DNA of 64,000 nucleotides from CAZBSE01 sp964578625 (GCA_964578625.1 CAZODQ010000001.1:212492-276491), one strand, 5' to 3'. Counted from the stretch's first letter, positions 52,265-61,170 are shown. Program-made: numbers and translations. Notes: generated by a model from the sequence alone, not told the origin.

Positions 52265-53029
52265 TCAGACTCTGGTTAATATCAAAGGGCTGTTTTCTAA
52301 AACTGCTATTGTATCCTCGAAATGACAGGAAAGTTTCCTGTCTTTTGTAACAACAGTCCACAAATCACTCAGTACCTCAACATCACTGCTTCCCTGATTA
52401 AACATAGGCTCTATAGCCAAAACCATACCTTTTTTTAAGACCGGTCCCTGTCCCGGAGGCCCATAATTCAAAATCTGCGGGTCTTCATGCATATCTCTTC
52501 CGATTCCATGACCGACAAAATCCCTAACAACTGAAAAACCATCCTCAATGGATCTATTTTCGATCTCGTTGGATATATCTGATAATCTGTTTCCAATAAT
52601 GCATTTCTTTATACTTTTATCAAGTGCATCCCTGGTAGCATTACATAATCTTTCGGCAATTTTACTTACATTTCCAACCATGAAAGTTCTTGCGCCGTCT
52701 CCATAAAAACCATTTTTTTTTACTCCGACATCTACAGAGACCAGTTCCCCGTCTTTTATCACACGCTTTCCTGGAATGCCGTGAACAACTTCCTCATTAA
52801 CAGATATACAAACACTATTTGGAAAAGGCTTACTACTTATTTTTCCCTTATAACCCTTAAAAGCAGGAACTGCCTTTTCACCAACAATAATATCTTCAGC
52901 CATTCTATCTATATAATCGGTTGTGATACCAGGCCTTATAACTTCTTCTATTTTCCTCAAAACCTTGGCTACTATCCTTCCGGCTTCATGCATCAATCCA
53001 ATTTCAGCAGTTGACTTGCATATAATCAT
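52265..53029 (-). CDS. map: methionine aminopeptidase, type I
   Basis: The enzyme removes the initiator methionine. Metal ligands appear as VSVDVGVKKNGFYGDGARTF (two aspartates), GHGIGRDMHEDPQI (histidine), and late AIEPMF and DTIAVLE glutamates. It has 254 residues. Its ATG overlaps the adk stop by four bases, giving secY-adk-map translational coupling. GAGGT precedes the start inside adk. Confidence 0.97.
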   Translation of the reverse strand: MIICKSTAEIGLMHEAGRIVAKVLRKIEEVIRPGITTDYIDRMAEDIIVGEKAVPAFKGYKGKISSKPFPNSVCISVNEEVVHGIPGKRVIKDGELVSVDVGVKKNGFYGDGARTFMVGNVSKIAERLCNATRDALDKSIKKCIIGNRLSDISNEIENRSIEDGFSVVRDFVGHGIGRDMHEDPQILNYGPPGQGPVLKKGMVLAIEPMFNQGSSDVEVLSDLWTVVTKDRKLSCHFEDTIAVLENSPLILTRV

Positions 53030-53658
53030 AGGGACCTCAATATCCTTTTAGTTATTTCTTTTTTACTTCCGGAACCATTAATATTTACCAGCAGCCCTTC
53101 TTTGGTATAAAATTGAGCCAGCGGTCTGGTTTCCTCTTCATATACTTCCAACCTGTGTTTGATAATCTCTGGTTCATCATCTTTTCTTCTAATCAATTCC
53201 CCTTCACATTTAGGACATTTTTCATCATGTACATCACTATCGATGCTGAATACACTTTCACAAGCGCTGCATGTCCTTCTCTTGCTGAGTCTTTCTATTA
53301 CCTCGTTATTATCAACAACTATATTTATTACCTTATCCAATTTAATTCCAAGCTGGTTCAGAACATTTGAAAACATTTTTGCCTGTTTTAAATTCCGCGG
53401 AAAACCGTCCATTAGAAATCCGCTTTTTGACCCGCTATTGCCTAATATCCCTCTTATCATTTCAATTATTATCTCATCTGGGACTAATTTTCCGCTCTCA
53501 ACAAATTTAACAGCCTTTTTCCCCAATTCAGACCCTTTTTTTATTTCATTCCTTAAAATCTCCCCGGTTGAAATATGGGGTATATTTAAATCCTCAGAAA
53601 TCGCTTCCGCCTGAGTCCCTTTCCCTGCACCAGGAGCACCCAGTAAAATTAAGTTCAT
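53026..53658 (-). CDS. adk: adenylate kinase with zinc LID domain
   Basis: The enzyme balances ATP, ADP and AMP. The P-loop is GAPGAGKGTQAE (residues 7-18). The AMP-binding DGFPRN motif and the zinc LID with Cys130, 133, 148 and 151 (CSAC...CPKC) are present. It has 210 residues. It overlaps secY upstream and map downstream by four bases each. Confidence 0.97.
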   Translation of the reverse strand: MNLILLGAPGAGKGTQAEAISEDLNIPHISTGEILRNEIKKGSELGKKAVKFVESGKLVPDEIIIEMIRGILGNSGSKSGFLMDGFPRNLKQAKMFSNVLNQLGIKLDKVINIVVDNNEVIERLSKRRTCSACESVFSIDSDVHDEKCPKCEGELIRRKDDEPEIIKHRLEVYEEETRPLAQFYTKEGLLVNINGSGSKKEITKRILRSL

Positions 53659-54917
53659 TTTAGAAATCCCTCATAATCTCTCATAGTTAGATGTGACTCA
53701 AGCTGCCTCATTGTATCCAGAGCAACACCAACAGCGATAAGTATAGATGTTCCCCCAAATCTAAAAGGTATCCCAAGATAATTAATTAATATTTCAGGAA
53801 GAAGGGCGATTATTGCCAAAAATACGGCACCCGGTAATGTGATCCTGTTTAAAACATTTGTTAAGTAATCTGCAGTATTTTTCCCCGGTCGGAGTCCCGG
53901 TATAAATCCTCCATACCTTCTCAGGTTATCTGCAGTGTCCAATGGATTAAAAGTAATAGCAGTATAAAAATAAGCAAATATAATAATAAGCACAGTATAA
54001 GTAATAGCGTAAATCGGATTAATCCTACCTTCTATAGTTGCACTTAACGAATTAGCAATTGATTGAACCCATTTATTAGGAATGAATCGTGCAATAGTTG
54101 TCGGAAAAAGTATAATCGCTATAGCTAAGATTATAGGCATAACTCCGGATTGATTGACTTTAAGCGGTATATAGGTACTCTGGCCTCCAAAAATTTTTCT
54201 CCCTACGATCCTTTTCGCATACTGGACAGGTATTTTTCTCTCTCCCTGCTGTATAAGTATTATAGCTACAATTATACCAATAGAAAAAATTGCAAAAACC
54301 GCCAAAAAGAAGTAATTAGTACCACGGAGTCTGAACAGACTTATAAACTGACCGGGCATTCTGGAAACAATATTAGCAAATATCAAAAGTGAGATGCCGT
54401 TTCCTATTCCGTGTATATTTATCAACTCACCCAGCCACATTATTACAGTAGTCCCTGCAACTAATGTAATAATGATTAAGGAAACATGTATAAAATCAAA
54501 ATCTTCAATTGCACCATAACTTTTGAAGAAAAAGACCATTGCGGTAGACTGGATCAGAGCAAGCCCGACAGTCATATATCTTGCTATTTGATTTACCTTC
54601 CTCTGCCCGGTTTCTCCTTCCTTTGACAACTGTTCCAGTCTGGGAATTATTACTCTAAGCAGCTGCAGTATTATGGTAGCAGTTATATAGGGCATGATAC
54701 CAAGAGTGAATACTGCAAAATTATGCAGAGCCCCGCCGGAAAACAGATCCATCATGCCCATTATTCCGGTTTCGACCTGCTCCAGTATTTTGGTAGCATC
54801 TACTCCTGGAATAGTAATATTAGCGCCGAATCTATAAACAGCCAGGATACCAATAGTGAACAATATTCTGTTTCTGATTTCTCTAATCCTGAAAGCATTT
54901 AAAATAGCCCGGAACAC
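53655..54917 (-). CDS. secY: preprotein translocase channel SecY
   Basis: This 420-residue protein has ten transmembrane helices and forms the Sec export channel. The plug region follows GVDATKILEQ, the GIMPYITATIILQLL helix 2, the cytoplasmic loop KFR-like GRKIFGGQSTYIPLKVNQSGVMPII (core PLKVNQSGVMPII), and RPGKNTADYLTNVLNRITLPGA. The C-terminal tail is TMRDYEGFLK. The start is GTG 54917, sharing one base with the rplO stop. Confidence 0.97.
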   Translation of the reverse strand: MFRAILNAFRIREIRNRILFTIGILAVYRFGANITIPGVDATKILEQVETGIMGMMDLFSGGALHNFAVFTLGIMPYITATIILQLLRVIIPRLEQLSKEGETGQRKVNQIARYMTVGLALIQSTAMVFFFKSYGAIEDFDFIHVSLIIITLVAGTTVIMWLGELINIHGIGNGISLLIFANIVSRMPGQFISLFRLRGTNYFFLAVFAIFSIGIIVAIILIQQGERKIPVQYAKRIVGRKIFGGQSTYIPLKVNQSGVMPIILAIAIILFPTTIARFIPNKWVQSIANSLSATIEGRINPIYAITYTVLIIIFAYFYTAITFNPLDTADNLRRYGGFIPGLRPGKNTADYLTNVLNRITLPGAVFLAIIALLPEILINYLGIPFRFGGTSILIAVGVALDTMRQLESHLTMRDYEGFLK

Positions 54918-55357
54918 TAAATCACCTCTACCTTTCCACCAGCTTTCTTGATCTTAGCCTCAGCATTTTTACTGAAATAATCAGCCTTAACAGTTATTTT
55001 CTTAGTAAGCTTGCCATTACCCAATATTTTTACCAGTCCTGACTTCTTTATAATAAAACCGTTCTTCTTTAAAAAATTATAGTCAACAACACTATCATTT
55101 TTAAACTTTTCCAGCTGCCAGACATTAACTATATTATTTATCTTTTTCCGGGTGTTTTTAAAACCTTTAATATAAGGCAATCTTCTTTGAAGAGGCATCT
55201 GCCCGCCTTCAAAACCTATTCTTGTTTTTCCGCCTGACCGGGACAACTGTCCTTTTGTACCTCTTCCGCTGGTAGTTCCATGTCCGGAAGCATTTCCCCT
55301 ACCCAGCCTCTTTCTTTTTTTTACCGATTTAGGAGATTTAATATTACTAAGTTTCAC
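54917..55357 (-). CDS. rplO: ribosomal protein L15
   Basis: This 146-residue protein has a basic N-terminal extension KRLGRGNASGHGTTSGRGTKGQ (core GRGTKGQ) and GGQMPLQRRLPYIKGFKN, then a globular end with ILGNGKLTKKITVKADYFS. The start is GTG 55357. In most bacteria rpmD (L30) lies between rpsE and rplO; here only 43 bases separate them, and L30 is absent. Confidence 0.97.
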   Translation of the reverse strand: MKLSNIKSPKSVKKRKRLGRGNASGHGTTSGRGTKGQLSRSGGKTRIGFEGGQMPLQRRLPYIKGFKNTRKKINNIVNVWQLEKFKNDSVVDYNFLKKNGFIIKKSGLVKILGNGKLTKKITVKADYFSKNAEAKIKKAGGKVEVI

Positions 55358-55400
55358 TATTTTCTCTTTCTAATCTTTTAAAAATCTACAACTAATATAA

Positions 55401-55892
55401 TTATTTTATCTTTTCTTCTTTATTTCTAATGTTCGTAACCTGGTCCTGTGTTCTAAGCATCTTTAGACCGCTTACAGTAGCATTGACTATATTTAAGGCA
55501 TTAGCGCTTCCTAATGACTTTGTAAGAATATCTTTTACACCAGCTAATTCCATTATTATTCTTACCGGACCACCAGCAATTACTCCTTTACCATGTGAGG
55601 CTGGCTTCATAAAAACATGACCGGCTCCATACCTGCCATTAACTGTATAAGGTATTGTTCCACCGGTGAGAGGTATCTTAAACATATTCTTCCTTGCATT
55701 ATTAATACCTTTCTGGATTGCAGTAGAAACTTCATTTGCTTTACCAAAGCCAACACCGACCATGCCGTTCATATTACCGACTGCAACCAGTGCACTGAAA
55801 CTAAATCTTCTACCGCCTTTGACTACCTTTGCTACTCTATTTATTTTTATGACTTTTTCACTTAATTCTGTATCTATAGAAATATCAACCAC
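55401..55892 (-). CDS. rpsE: ribosomal protein S5
   Basis: This 163-residue decoding-site protein is marked by KVVKGGRRFSFSALVAVGN, GVGFGKANEVSTAIQKG, ASHGKGVIAGGPVRIIMELAG (core GTGVIAGG-like GKGVIAGG) and KSLGSANALNIVNATV. The start is GTG 55892 with GGAGG seven bases upstream. It is followed directly by rplO. Confidence 0.97.
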   Translation of the reverse strand: MVDISIDTELSEKVIKINRVAKVVKGGRRFSFSALVAVGNMNGMVGVGFGKANEVSTAIQKGINNARKNMFKIPLTGGTIPYTVNGRYGAGHVFMKPASHGKGVIAGGPVRIIMELAGVKDILTKSLGSANALNIVNATVSGLKMLRTQDQVTNIRNKEEKIK

Positions 55893-55916
55893 TAAATATC
55901 CTCCTTTAAAATAGAG

Positions 55917-56279
55917 TTAAAATTTCAATCCGCCTTTTCTTGCACCTTCTGCCAGAGCCTTTACCCTTCCATGATATTTATAGCCACCTCTATCAAAAAC
56001 TACTTCACTTATATTTTTCTTCTTTGCCTTCACAGCTAAAGCTTCTCCGGCTATAAAGCTGATATCTATTTTACCCTTATCTTCATCTTTTCTTTTAATA
56101 CTACTGCTTGATACACCTGCGAGTACGGTACCGGTATTATCATCTACTATCTGACCATAGATATGTTTATTACTCCGGTAAACACTTAGCCTTGGCCGAT
56201 TGCTGTTTTTCCCAATTTTATATCTGCTTCTTATTTTTCTTTTTAAGCCTCTATCCTTCTTTTCGGTTTTACTTTTCAT
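55917..56279 (-). CDS. rplR: ribosomal protein L18
   Basis: This 120-residue 5S-rRNA binder has RLSVYRSNKHIYGQIVDD, the GEALAVKAKKKNISEVVFDRGGYKYHGRVKALAEGARKGGL C-terminal half (core FDRGGYKYHGRVKALA). A short basic N-terminus contains RKIRSRYKI. The ATG has AGGAG upstream. Standard position between rplF and rpsE. Confidence 0.97.
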   Translation of the reverse strand: MKSKTEKKDRGLKRKIRSRYKIGKNSNRPRLSVYRSNKHIYGQIVDDNTGTVLAGVSSSSIKRKDEDKGKIDISFIAGEALAVKAKKKNISEVVFDRGGYKYHGRVKALAEGARKGGLKF

Positions 56280-56297
56280 ATAATCTCCTGTAGGAAG

Positions 56298-56879
56298 TTA
56301 ACTACCGCCTGTTTTCCCCGCACCCGCAGCACCGGTAGCAGTAATAGCCGCTTTACCAACCTTCCTTCTAATAATTTCATCTTCATATTTTATACCTTTG
56401 CCCTTATAAGGTTCCGGTTTTCTCACTCCCCTTATTTTGGCAGCCATTTCTCCAACCACCTGCTTTTCTATTCCCCTGATTATAATAGTTGTATTATCCG
56501 GGACATCAAAAGATATGCCTTTAAGAGGACCAATTGCTACAGGAACAGAATACCCTGCAAGTATCTCCAGACTGTCACCTTTCTTGCTTACCCTATAACC
56601 TACACCGATTAGTTTCAGAGTCTTGCTAAAACCACTGCTTACACCTATAACCATATTATTGATTAGGCTCCTATAAAGACCATATTTAGCTCTATTTTCC
56701 TTGATATTTGAAACCGGAAGAACAGTCAATAAGCTGTCCTCCATTCTCAACTTAACAGAAGTTTTATCAATCTTTTGGGACAACTCTCCTAATTTTCCCT
56801 TTACAATGATATTATCCTTATTTAATTTAATCTCTACCCCGGCTGGTATACTAATAGGCCTCTTTCCTATTCTAGACAC
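56298..56879 (-). CDS. rplF: ribosomal protein L6
   Basis: This is a two-repeat alpha/beta protein of the factor-binding site. RIGKRPISIPAGVEI, the GYRSLINNM-like GLYRSLINNMVIGVSSGFSKTLKLIGVGYR and EPYKGKGIKYEDE segments are typical. Its 193 residues include a C-terminal alanine/glycine-rich extension (AAITATGAAGAGKTGG) beyond the usual 178-180. The start is GTG 56879. Confidence 0.96.
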   Translation of the reverse strand: MSRIGKRPISIPAGVEIKLNKDNIIVKGKLGELSQKIDKTSVKLRMEDSLLTVLPVSNIKENRAKYGLYRSLINNMVIGVSSGFSKTLKLIGVGYRVSKKGDSLEILAGYSVPVAIGPLKGISFDVPDNTTIIIRGIEKQVVGEMAAKIRGVRKPEPYKGKGIKYEDEIIRRKVGKAAITATGAAGAGKTGGS

Positions 56880-56909
56880 TTAAAACTCACCTTTCTAACT
56901 ATTCTCCTC

Positions 56910-57314
56910 CTACCATATAGAACATAAAATTTCTCCGCCGATTCTCAACTTCCTGGCACCTGCACCTGTAAGCACGCCTTTTGACGTAGATATTATAACT
57001 GTGCCTAAACCCCCAAGAATCTTGGGAATCTCATCCTTTTTTACATAGACTCTCAACCCCGGTTTGCTTATTCTCTTAATTCCGGTTATGGTGCTATTTT
57101 TATCTTTATTATATTTCAGGTATACTCTTATTACCCCACTTGTACTCTCATCCTTAAATATCTCATAACTTTGTATGTAACCTTCTTCATTGAGTACTCT
57201 GGCTATCTCTGTTTTTAATTTTGAATAAGGTATGTTTACGTATTCCATATTAGCAATACAACCATTCCTTATTCTGGTTAGCATATCCGAAATAGGATCG
57301 GTAACCGCCGACAT
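56910..57314 (-). CDS. rpsH: ribosomal protein S8
   Basis: This 134-residue central 16S binder has TDPISDMLTRIRNG, IPYSKLKTEIARVL, and the C-terminal GVLTGAGARKLRIGGEILCSIW, where the usual STSKGVLT reads TSKGVLTGAG. ATG 57314 is chosen over 57332 because AAAGGAGG lies five bases upstream. This also removes an overlap with rpsN. Confidence 0.96.
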   Translation of the reverse strand: MSAVTDPISDMLTRIRNGCIANMEYVNIPYSKLKTEIARVLNEEGYIQSYEIFKDESTSGVIRVYLKYNKDKNSTITGIKRISKPGLRVYVKKDEIPKILGGLGTVIISTSKGVLTGAGARKLRIGGEILCSIW

Positions 57315-57325
57315 AAATCCTCCTT

Positions 57326-57511
57326 TTACCAACTGGACTTTGTCAGTCCAGGAATTTTTCCTTCATGAGCCATTTCTCTAAGACAAATTCTGCACAATCC
57401 AAACTTTCTGAAATAACCCCTGCTTCTGCCGCATCTAAAACATCTGTTATAGCTTCTTGTTTTATATTTAGGCTCTCTTTTTTGTTTTTCTAAAAGTCCT
57501 TTCCTTGCCAA
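57326..57511 (-). CDS. rpsN: ribosomal protein S14, zinc type
   Basis: This is a 61-residue type Z S14. The zinc ligands are CFRCG and CRIC. KQKREPKYKTRSYNR and KFGLCRICLREMAHEGKIPGLTKSSW (core GKIPGLTKSSW) are diagnostic. TTG 57511 is the likely start: GAGGAG lies seven bases upstream and the length is exactly the family's 61. The longer GTG-initiated frame would add 11 residues with no family match. Confidence 0.96.
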   Translation of the reverse strand: MARKGLLEKQKREPKYKTRSYNRCFRCGRSRGYFRKFGLCRICLREMAHEGKIPGLTKSSW

Positions 57512-57540
57512 TAAATTTCTCCTCTTTTCCTTCTGGTTTC

Positions 57541-58083
57541 TCACTTTTTAAATGGAAACCCAAACTCCTTCAATAAAATTAGTGCTTTATCATCACTTTT
57601 CGCACTGGTATTAACTGTAATGTTCATACCTTTTACACTTAAAATACTGTCATATTCTACTTCCGGAAAAATTAACTGTTCTTTTATACCAATGGTATAA
57701 TTTCCGGAACCATCAAAACTTTTTTTAGAAAGACCTCTAAAATCCCTAATTCTTGGAATTGCTATACTGAGTAACCTGTCTAAAAATTCATACATCCTGT
57801 TACCCCTTAGAGTGACCATACAGCCGATGGGATTGCCCTGTCTTACTTTAAATCCTGCAATTGACTTCCTAGCTTTGGTTATAATAGGTTTCTGGCCTGT
57901 GATCATAGCCAAATCCTGGCCGGCTGATTCCAATTCCTTTATGTTCTGTGTTGCCGAACCGACTCCCATATTTACATTAATTTTTTCTATCTTTGGTACT
58001 TCCATTATATTTCTATACTTATATTCTTTCAGCAGTTTGGGGACTATTTCTTTTTTATATTTTTCTTTCAACCTCGGTACCAT
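57541..58083 (-). CDS. rplE: ribosomal protein L5
   Basis: This 180-residue 5S-rRNA protein has MVPRLKEKYKKEIVPKL at its start, EKINVNMGVGSATQN, the QKPIITKARKSIAGFKVRQG segment (core KARKSIAGFK) and the IKEQLIFPEVEYD motif. ATG 58083 has GAGGTG six bases upstream and gives normal length. An upstream ATG at 58170 would add 29 residues overlapping rplX. Confidence 0.97.
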   Translation of the reverse strand: MVPRLKEKYKKEIVPKLLKEYKYRNIMEVPKIEKINVNMGVGSATQNIKELESAGQDLAMITGQKPIITKARKSIAGFKVRQGNPIGCMVTLRGNRMYEFLDRLLSIAIPRIRDFRGLSKKSFDGSGNYTIGIKEQLIFPEVEYDSILSVKGMNITVNTSAKSDDKALILLKEFGFPFKK

Positions 58084-58108
58084 TAATATCACCTCTAATA
58101 TCCATCCT

Positions 58109-58420
58109 TTAGATCTGCTGACCACACTTTTTGCATATCCTGACTTTTTCACCGGAATCCTTAATTTCAAAACCCGCTCTTATGTGTTTACTACAGCTTG
58201 GACAAATTAATTTAACATTTGAAATCCCAATAGGTCCTTCTTTTTTAATAATGCCGCCTGGCTTATTCTGCTCCTTTTGCCTGGTATGTTTCTTTACAAT
58301 GTTTATACCTTCCACATACAATCTATTTTTAGCAGACTCTATTCTCAGGACTTTCCCCGATTTTCCTCTGTCTTTTCCCTTTATTATTTTAACCTTATCA
58401 TTTTTCTTTATCTTCAACAT
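58109..58420 (-). CDS. rplX: ribosomal protein L24 (zinc-ribbon containing)
   Basis: This 103-residue protein has the KOW motif KIKKNDKVKIIKGKDRGKSGKVLRI (core GKDRGKSGKV), then the EGINIVKKHTRQ segment and EGPIGISNVKLI. The C-terminal CPSC...CKKCG pairs form a zinc ribbon. It assists early 50S assembly. The ATG has GGAG upstream. Standard position between rplN and rplE. Confidence 0.96.
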   Translation of the reverse strand: MLKIKKNDKVKIIKGKDRGKSGKVLRIESAKNRLYVEGINIVKKHTRQKEQNKPGGIIKKEGPIGISNVKLICPSCSKHIRAGFEIKDSGEKVRICKKCGQQI

Positions 58421-58441
58421 CTTTTATACTCCTGATAGAAA

Positions 58442-58810
58442 CTAAACCACCTCTGGGGAGAGCGAGATAATTTTCATAAAATTTTTTTCTCTGAGCTCCC
58501 TTGCAACCGGCCCAAATATTCTGGTTCCCTTTGGATTATTCTGCGGATCAATAATAACTGCAGCATTATCATCAAACCTTATATATGAACCATCGGCTCT
58601 CCTAAATAGTTTTTTAGATCTTACAAGTACTGCCTTTACTACGTCACTTTTCTTTACCACTCCTCCCGGATTCGCTTCCTTTACAGCAGCGACAAAAATA
58701 TCACCAACACGTGCATATCTCTTCCTTGTTCCGCCTAAAACTTTGATGCACTTAATCTCTCTGGCACCGGTGTTGTCTGCCACTTTTACTTTACTTTCTG
58801 CTTGAATCAT
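58442..58810 (-). CDS. rplN: ribosomal protein L14
   Basis: This 122-residue subunit-interface protein has MIQAESKVKVADNTGAREI (core VADNTGA), IKCIKVLGGT, GDIFVAAVKEANPGG, the NAAVIID-PQ stretch and GTRIFGPVARELR. ATG 58810 (AAGGA seven bases upstream) gives the exact family length. TTG 58816 is less likely. Confidence 0.97.
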   Translation of the reverse strand: MIQAESKVKVADNTGAREIKCIKVLGGTRKRYARVGDIFVAAVKEANPGGVVKKSDVVKAVLVRSKKLFRRADGSYIRFDDNAAVIIDPQNNPKGTRIFGPVARELREKNFMKIISLSPEVV

Positions 58811-58824
58811 ATTCAAATCCTTCT

Positions 58825-59079
58825 CTACTCTGCCTTTCTGATTACCTCAACCAATCTCCATCTTTTAGTCTTACTGACAGGCCTGATTTCTGAAATTTTT
58901 ACAACATCACCTATTTTGCTGCTCCGCTCGGGATCATGCACTTTAAATCTCCTCATCTTTCTCAAGATCTTTTTATATAAAGGGTGCCTGTAGTGAGACT
59001 CAATAGCAACAACAACAGTTTTATCCATCTTGTCGCTTATTACTGTACCTATTCTTACTTTGACCTTTCCTCTTTCCAA
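58825..59079 (-). CDS. rpsQ: ribosomal protein S17
   Basis: This is an 84-residue OB-fold 16S binder. RIGTVISDKMDKTVVVAIE, HPLYKKILRKMRRFKVHDPE and GDVVKISEIRPVSKTKRW (core RPLSKTKRW, here RPVSKTKRW) are family marks. The start is TTG 59079, with AGGAGG four bases upstream. Confidence 0.97.
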   Translation of the reverse strand: MERGKVKVRIGTVISDKMDKTVVVAIESHYRHPLYKKILRKMRRFKVHDPERSSKIGDVVKISEIRPVSKTKRWRLVEVIRKAE

Positions 59080-59087
59080 AAAACCTC

Positions 59088-59321
59088 CTATTTCTTCTTA
59101 CTTTCTTCTTTACTTTTCTCATCAGTCCTTATCTTAAGCTCTTTTTCTCTAAGAACAGTTTTTATCCTGGCAATATCCTTTCTTAAATTTCGTATTTTCA
59201 GCTGATTCTCCAATTGCCCTGTGGCTTTTTGTAACTTCAGATTGAAAAGACTCTTTTTTATATCCAGCAGCTTTGTTTCCAATTCTTCCTTTGTTTGCTC
59301 TTTTAACTCAATTACTTTCAT
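59088..59321 (-). CDS. rpmC: ribosomal protein L29
   Basis: This 77-residue helical protein sits at the exit tunnel and binds SRP and trigger factor. ELKEQTKEELETKLLDIKKSLFNLK (core ELKxxLLDLKKELFNLR-like), GQLENQLKIRNLRKDIARIKT and a lysine/serine-rich tail match L29. Start ATG. Standard position between rplP and rpsQ. Confidence 0.96.
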   Translation of the reverse strand: MKVIELKEQTKEELETKLLDIKKSLFNLKLQKATGQLENQLKIRNLRKDIARIKTVLREKELKIRTDEKSKEESKKK

Positions 59322-59329
59322 TATTTATC

Positions 59330-59749
59330 TTATAATTCCTCATAAACAAATTTAGCCTTGATAGACAGCTTATTTGAAGCTAGTTTTATTGCCTCCTTTG
59401 CAACTTCCATACTGACGCCCGAAATCTCAAATAATATCTTCCCCGGTTTGACTACAACCACCCAATTCTCCGGCGCGCCTTTTCCTCCTCCCATACGTGT
59501 CTCTGCCGGTTTCTTGGTCACAGGCTTATGGGGAAAAACATTAATCCATACCTTTCCTCCCCTTTTTATATGCCTGGTAAGAGCCACTCTTGCAGCTTCT
59601 ACCTGCCTACTGGTCAACCAGCCGCTTTCCAGTGCCTGTAATCCATATTCCCCAAAGGACAGCTTGGTACCGCCTTTGGCTGTACCTTTCATCCTTCCTC
59701 TTTGTACTTTTCTGTGTTTTACCCGCTTTGGCAATAACATTGCTGCCAT
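59330..59749 (-). CDS. rplP: ribosomal protein L16
   Basis: This 139-residue protein is next to the A-site tRNA. MLLPKRVKHRKVQRGRMKG, GEYGLQALESGWLTSRQVEAAR (core WLTSRQVEAAR), the KVWINVFPHKPVTKKPAETRMGGGKG segment (core RMGGGKG) and KPGKILFEI are diagnostic. ATG 59749 follows AGGAG supplied by the rpsC stop region; the ATG at residue 4 is an equal alternative. Confidence 0.97.
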   Translation of the reverse strand: MAAMLLPKRVKHRKVQRGRMKGTAKGGTKLSFGEYGLQALESGWLTSRQVEAARVALTRHIKRGGKVWINVFPHKPVTKKPAETRMGGGKGAPENWVVVVKPGKILFEISGVSMEVAKEAIKLASNKLSIKAKFVYEEL

Positions 59750-59758
59750 GAATATCTC

Positions 59759-60454
59759 CTAACCTGAAATCTTTTTTTCACTTTTATTCTTTTTATTCCG
59801 CTTTTTTTCTTTTTCTATCTCCCCTTCATCGAGTATTACATCTCCCAAGTATATCCAGACCTTGACACCGATTTTTCCGAAAGTTGTATTTGCTTCCGCA
59901 AAACCATAATCAATATCAGCTCTAAGGGTATGTAACGGAACTCTTCCTTCCCGATACCATTCAGTCCTTGCCATCTCAGCTCCACCTAATCTTCCTGCAC
60001 ATTGCACCCTTATACCTTTTGCCCCTGCTTTCATGCATAATGAAACAGCTTTTTTCATAGCTTTTCTAAAACTGACTCTTCCAAGTAATTGCGAGGCGAT
60101 CCCTTCAGCTACTAATTTTGCAACAAGTTCAGGTTTTTGAATTTCTATTATGTTCAACTGTATAATGCTACCGGTCTGTTTCTCTATAATATCCCTGATA
60201 TCATTAATTGTTGCTCCTCTCCTGCCTATAACAATACCCGGTTTGGAAGTATTTACATCAACCTTTACTTCTTCTTCCGTTCTTTCAATCTCAATCTTTG
60301 AAACTCCGGCGTTCCCCAGTTGTTCTTCAATTATTTTTCTTATAATAATATCTTCTTTTAATAACTTGGCATAATCTTTTAACGCAAACCACCTGGATTG
60401 CCACCCTTTATTGATCCCTATCCTAAGCCCATTAGGGTTGACCTTTTGTCCCAT
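59759..60454 (-). CDS. rpsC: ribosomal protein S3
   Basis: This 231-residue protein is part of the mRNA entry channel. GQKVNPNGLRIGI, the KH domain GIVIGRRGATINDIR (core VIGRRG), ASQLLGRVSFRKAMKKAV and the C-terminal ADIDYGFAEANTTFGKIGVKVWIY are standard. Its ribosome site AGGAGG lies in the last codons of rplV. It has a lysine-rich tail. Confidence 0.97.
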   Translation of the reverse strand: MGQKVNPNGLRIGINKGWQSRWFALKDYAKLLKEDIIIRKIIEEQLGNAGVSKIEIERTEEEVKVDVNTSKPGIVIGRRGATINDIRDIIEKQTGSIIQLNIIEIQKPELVAKLVAEGIASQLLGRVSFRKAMKKAVSLCMKAGAKGIRVQCAGRLGGAEMARTEWYREGRVPLHTLRADIDYGFAEANTTFGKIGVKVWIYLGDVILDEGEIEKEKKRNKKNKSEKKISG

Positions 60455-60457
60455 CTC

Positions 60458-60805
60458 CTAAGCCTCCTCTTCTTTTCCATTAGAGACATAAACTGACAGG
60501 TGAGAAGTCCTCTTTCTGATTCTGGTAGCTCTTCCTCTGGCTCTTGGTCTAAATCTCTTTAAAGTCGGTCCTTCGTTTACTAATATTTTAGAAATAAATA
60601 AATCTTCTTCTTTCATATTATGATTTTCAGTTGCATTAGCTACCGCACTCTGTATAGCCTTTTTTACTATGACTGCTGCCTTTTTTGGTGTTAAAGATAA
60701 TATATCCACAGCATCTTCTATAGTCCTTAACTTTATCATATCCACCACATATCTCATTTTTCTCGGCGACATCCTTATATATCTTTCAACAGCTTTAGCT
60801 TCCAA
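60458..60805 (-). CDS. rplV: ribosomal protein L22
   Basis: This 115-residue tunnel protein has YIRMSPRKMRYVVDMI (core SPRKMR), the KKAAVIVKKAIQSAVANATENHN segment and the long-loop signature NEGPTLKRFRPRARGRATRIRKRTSHL (core RPRARGRATRI). It ends with acidic EEEA. The start is TTG 60805, with GGGAG about ten bases upstream. Confidence 0.97.
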   Translation of the reverse strand: MEAKAVERYIRMSPRKMRYVVDMIKLRTIEDAVDILSLTPKKAAVIVKKAIQSAVANATENHNMKEEDLFISKILVNEGPTLKRFRPRARGRATRIRKRTSHLSVYVSNGKEEEA

Positions 60806-60842
60806 TACTTTAAAACTCCCTTCTTAAACTGCCACATTGCTA

Positions 60843-61136
60843 TTATTGCTTTACTGTAGCAATTCTTTCACTCTTCCCCTTATAAACATGAGGTCTTATT
60901 GACCTCGTTGGTGTAAACTCTCCCAGTTTATGACCGACCATAGCTTCCGATATAAAAATAGGTACATGCCTCCTGCCGTCATGAATAGCTATGGTATGCC
61001 CTACCATTTCAGGGAAAATAGTCGAACTTCTTGACCAGGTCTTTATGATTTTTTTCTCTCCCTTTTCATTTAACTCATTTATTCTTTTTAACAGTTTCGT
61101 TTCAATAAAAGGTCCTTTTTTTAAAGACCTTGACAT
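60843..61136 (-). CDS. rpsS: ribosomal protein S19
   Basis: This 97-residue head protein has SRSLKKGPFIETKLL, TWSRSSTIFPEMVGHTIAIHDGR (core SRSSTIFPEMVGHTI), HVPIFISEAMVGHKLGEF and GEFTPTRSIRPH. ATG 61136 with GGAGGAG upstream. Between rplB and rplV as usual. Confidence 0.97.
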   Translation of the reverse strand: MSRSLKKGPFIETKLLKRINELNEKGEKKIIKTWSRSSTIFPEMVGHTIAIHDGRRHVPIFISEAMVGHKLGEFTPTRSIRPHVYKGKSERIATVKQ

Positions 61137-61170
61137 ACCGCTCCTCCTTTAAATGTAGGCATTTAAATAA

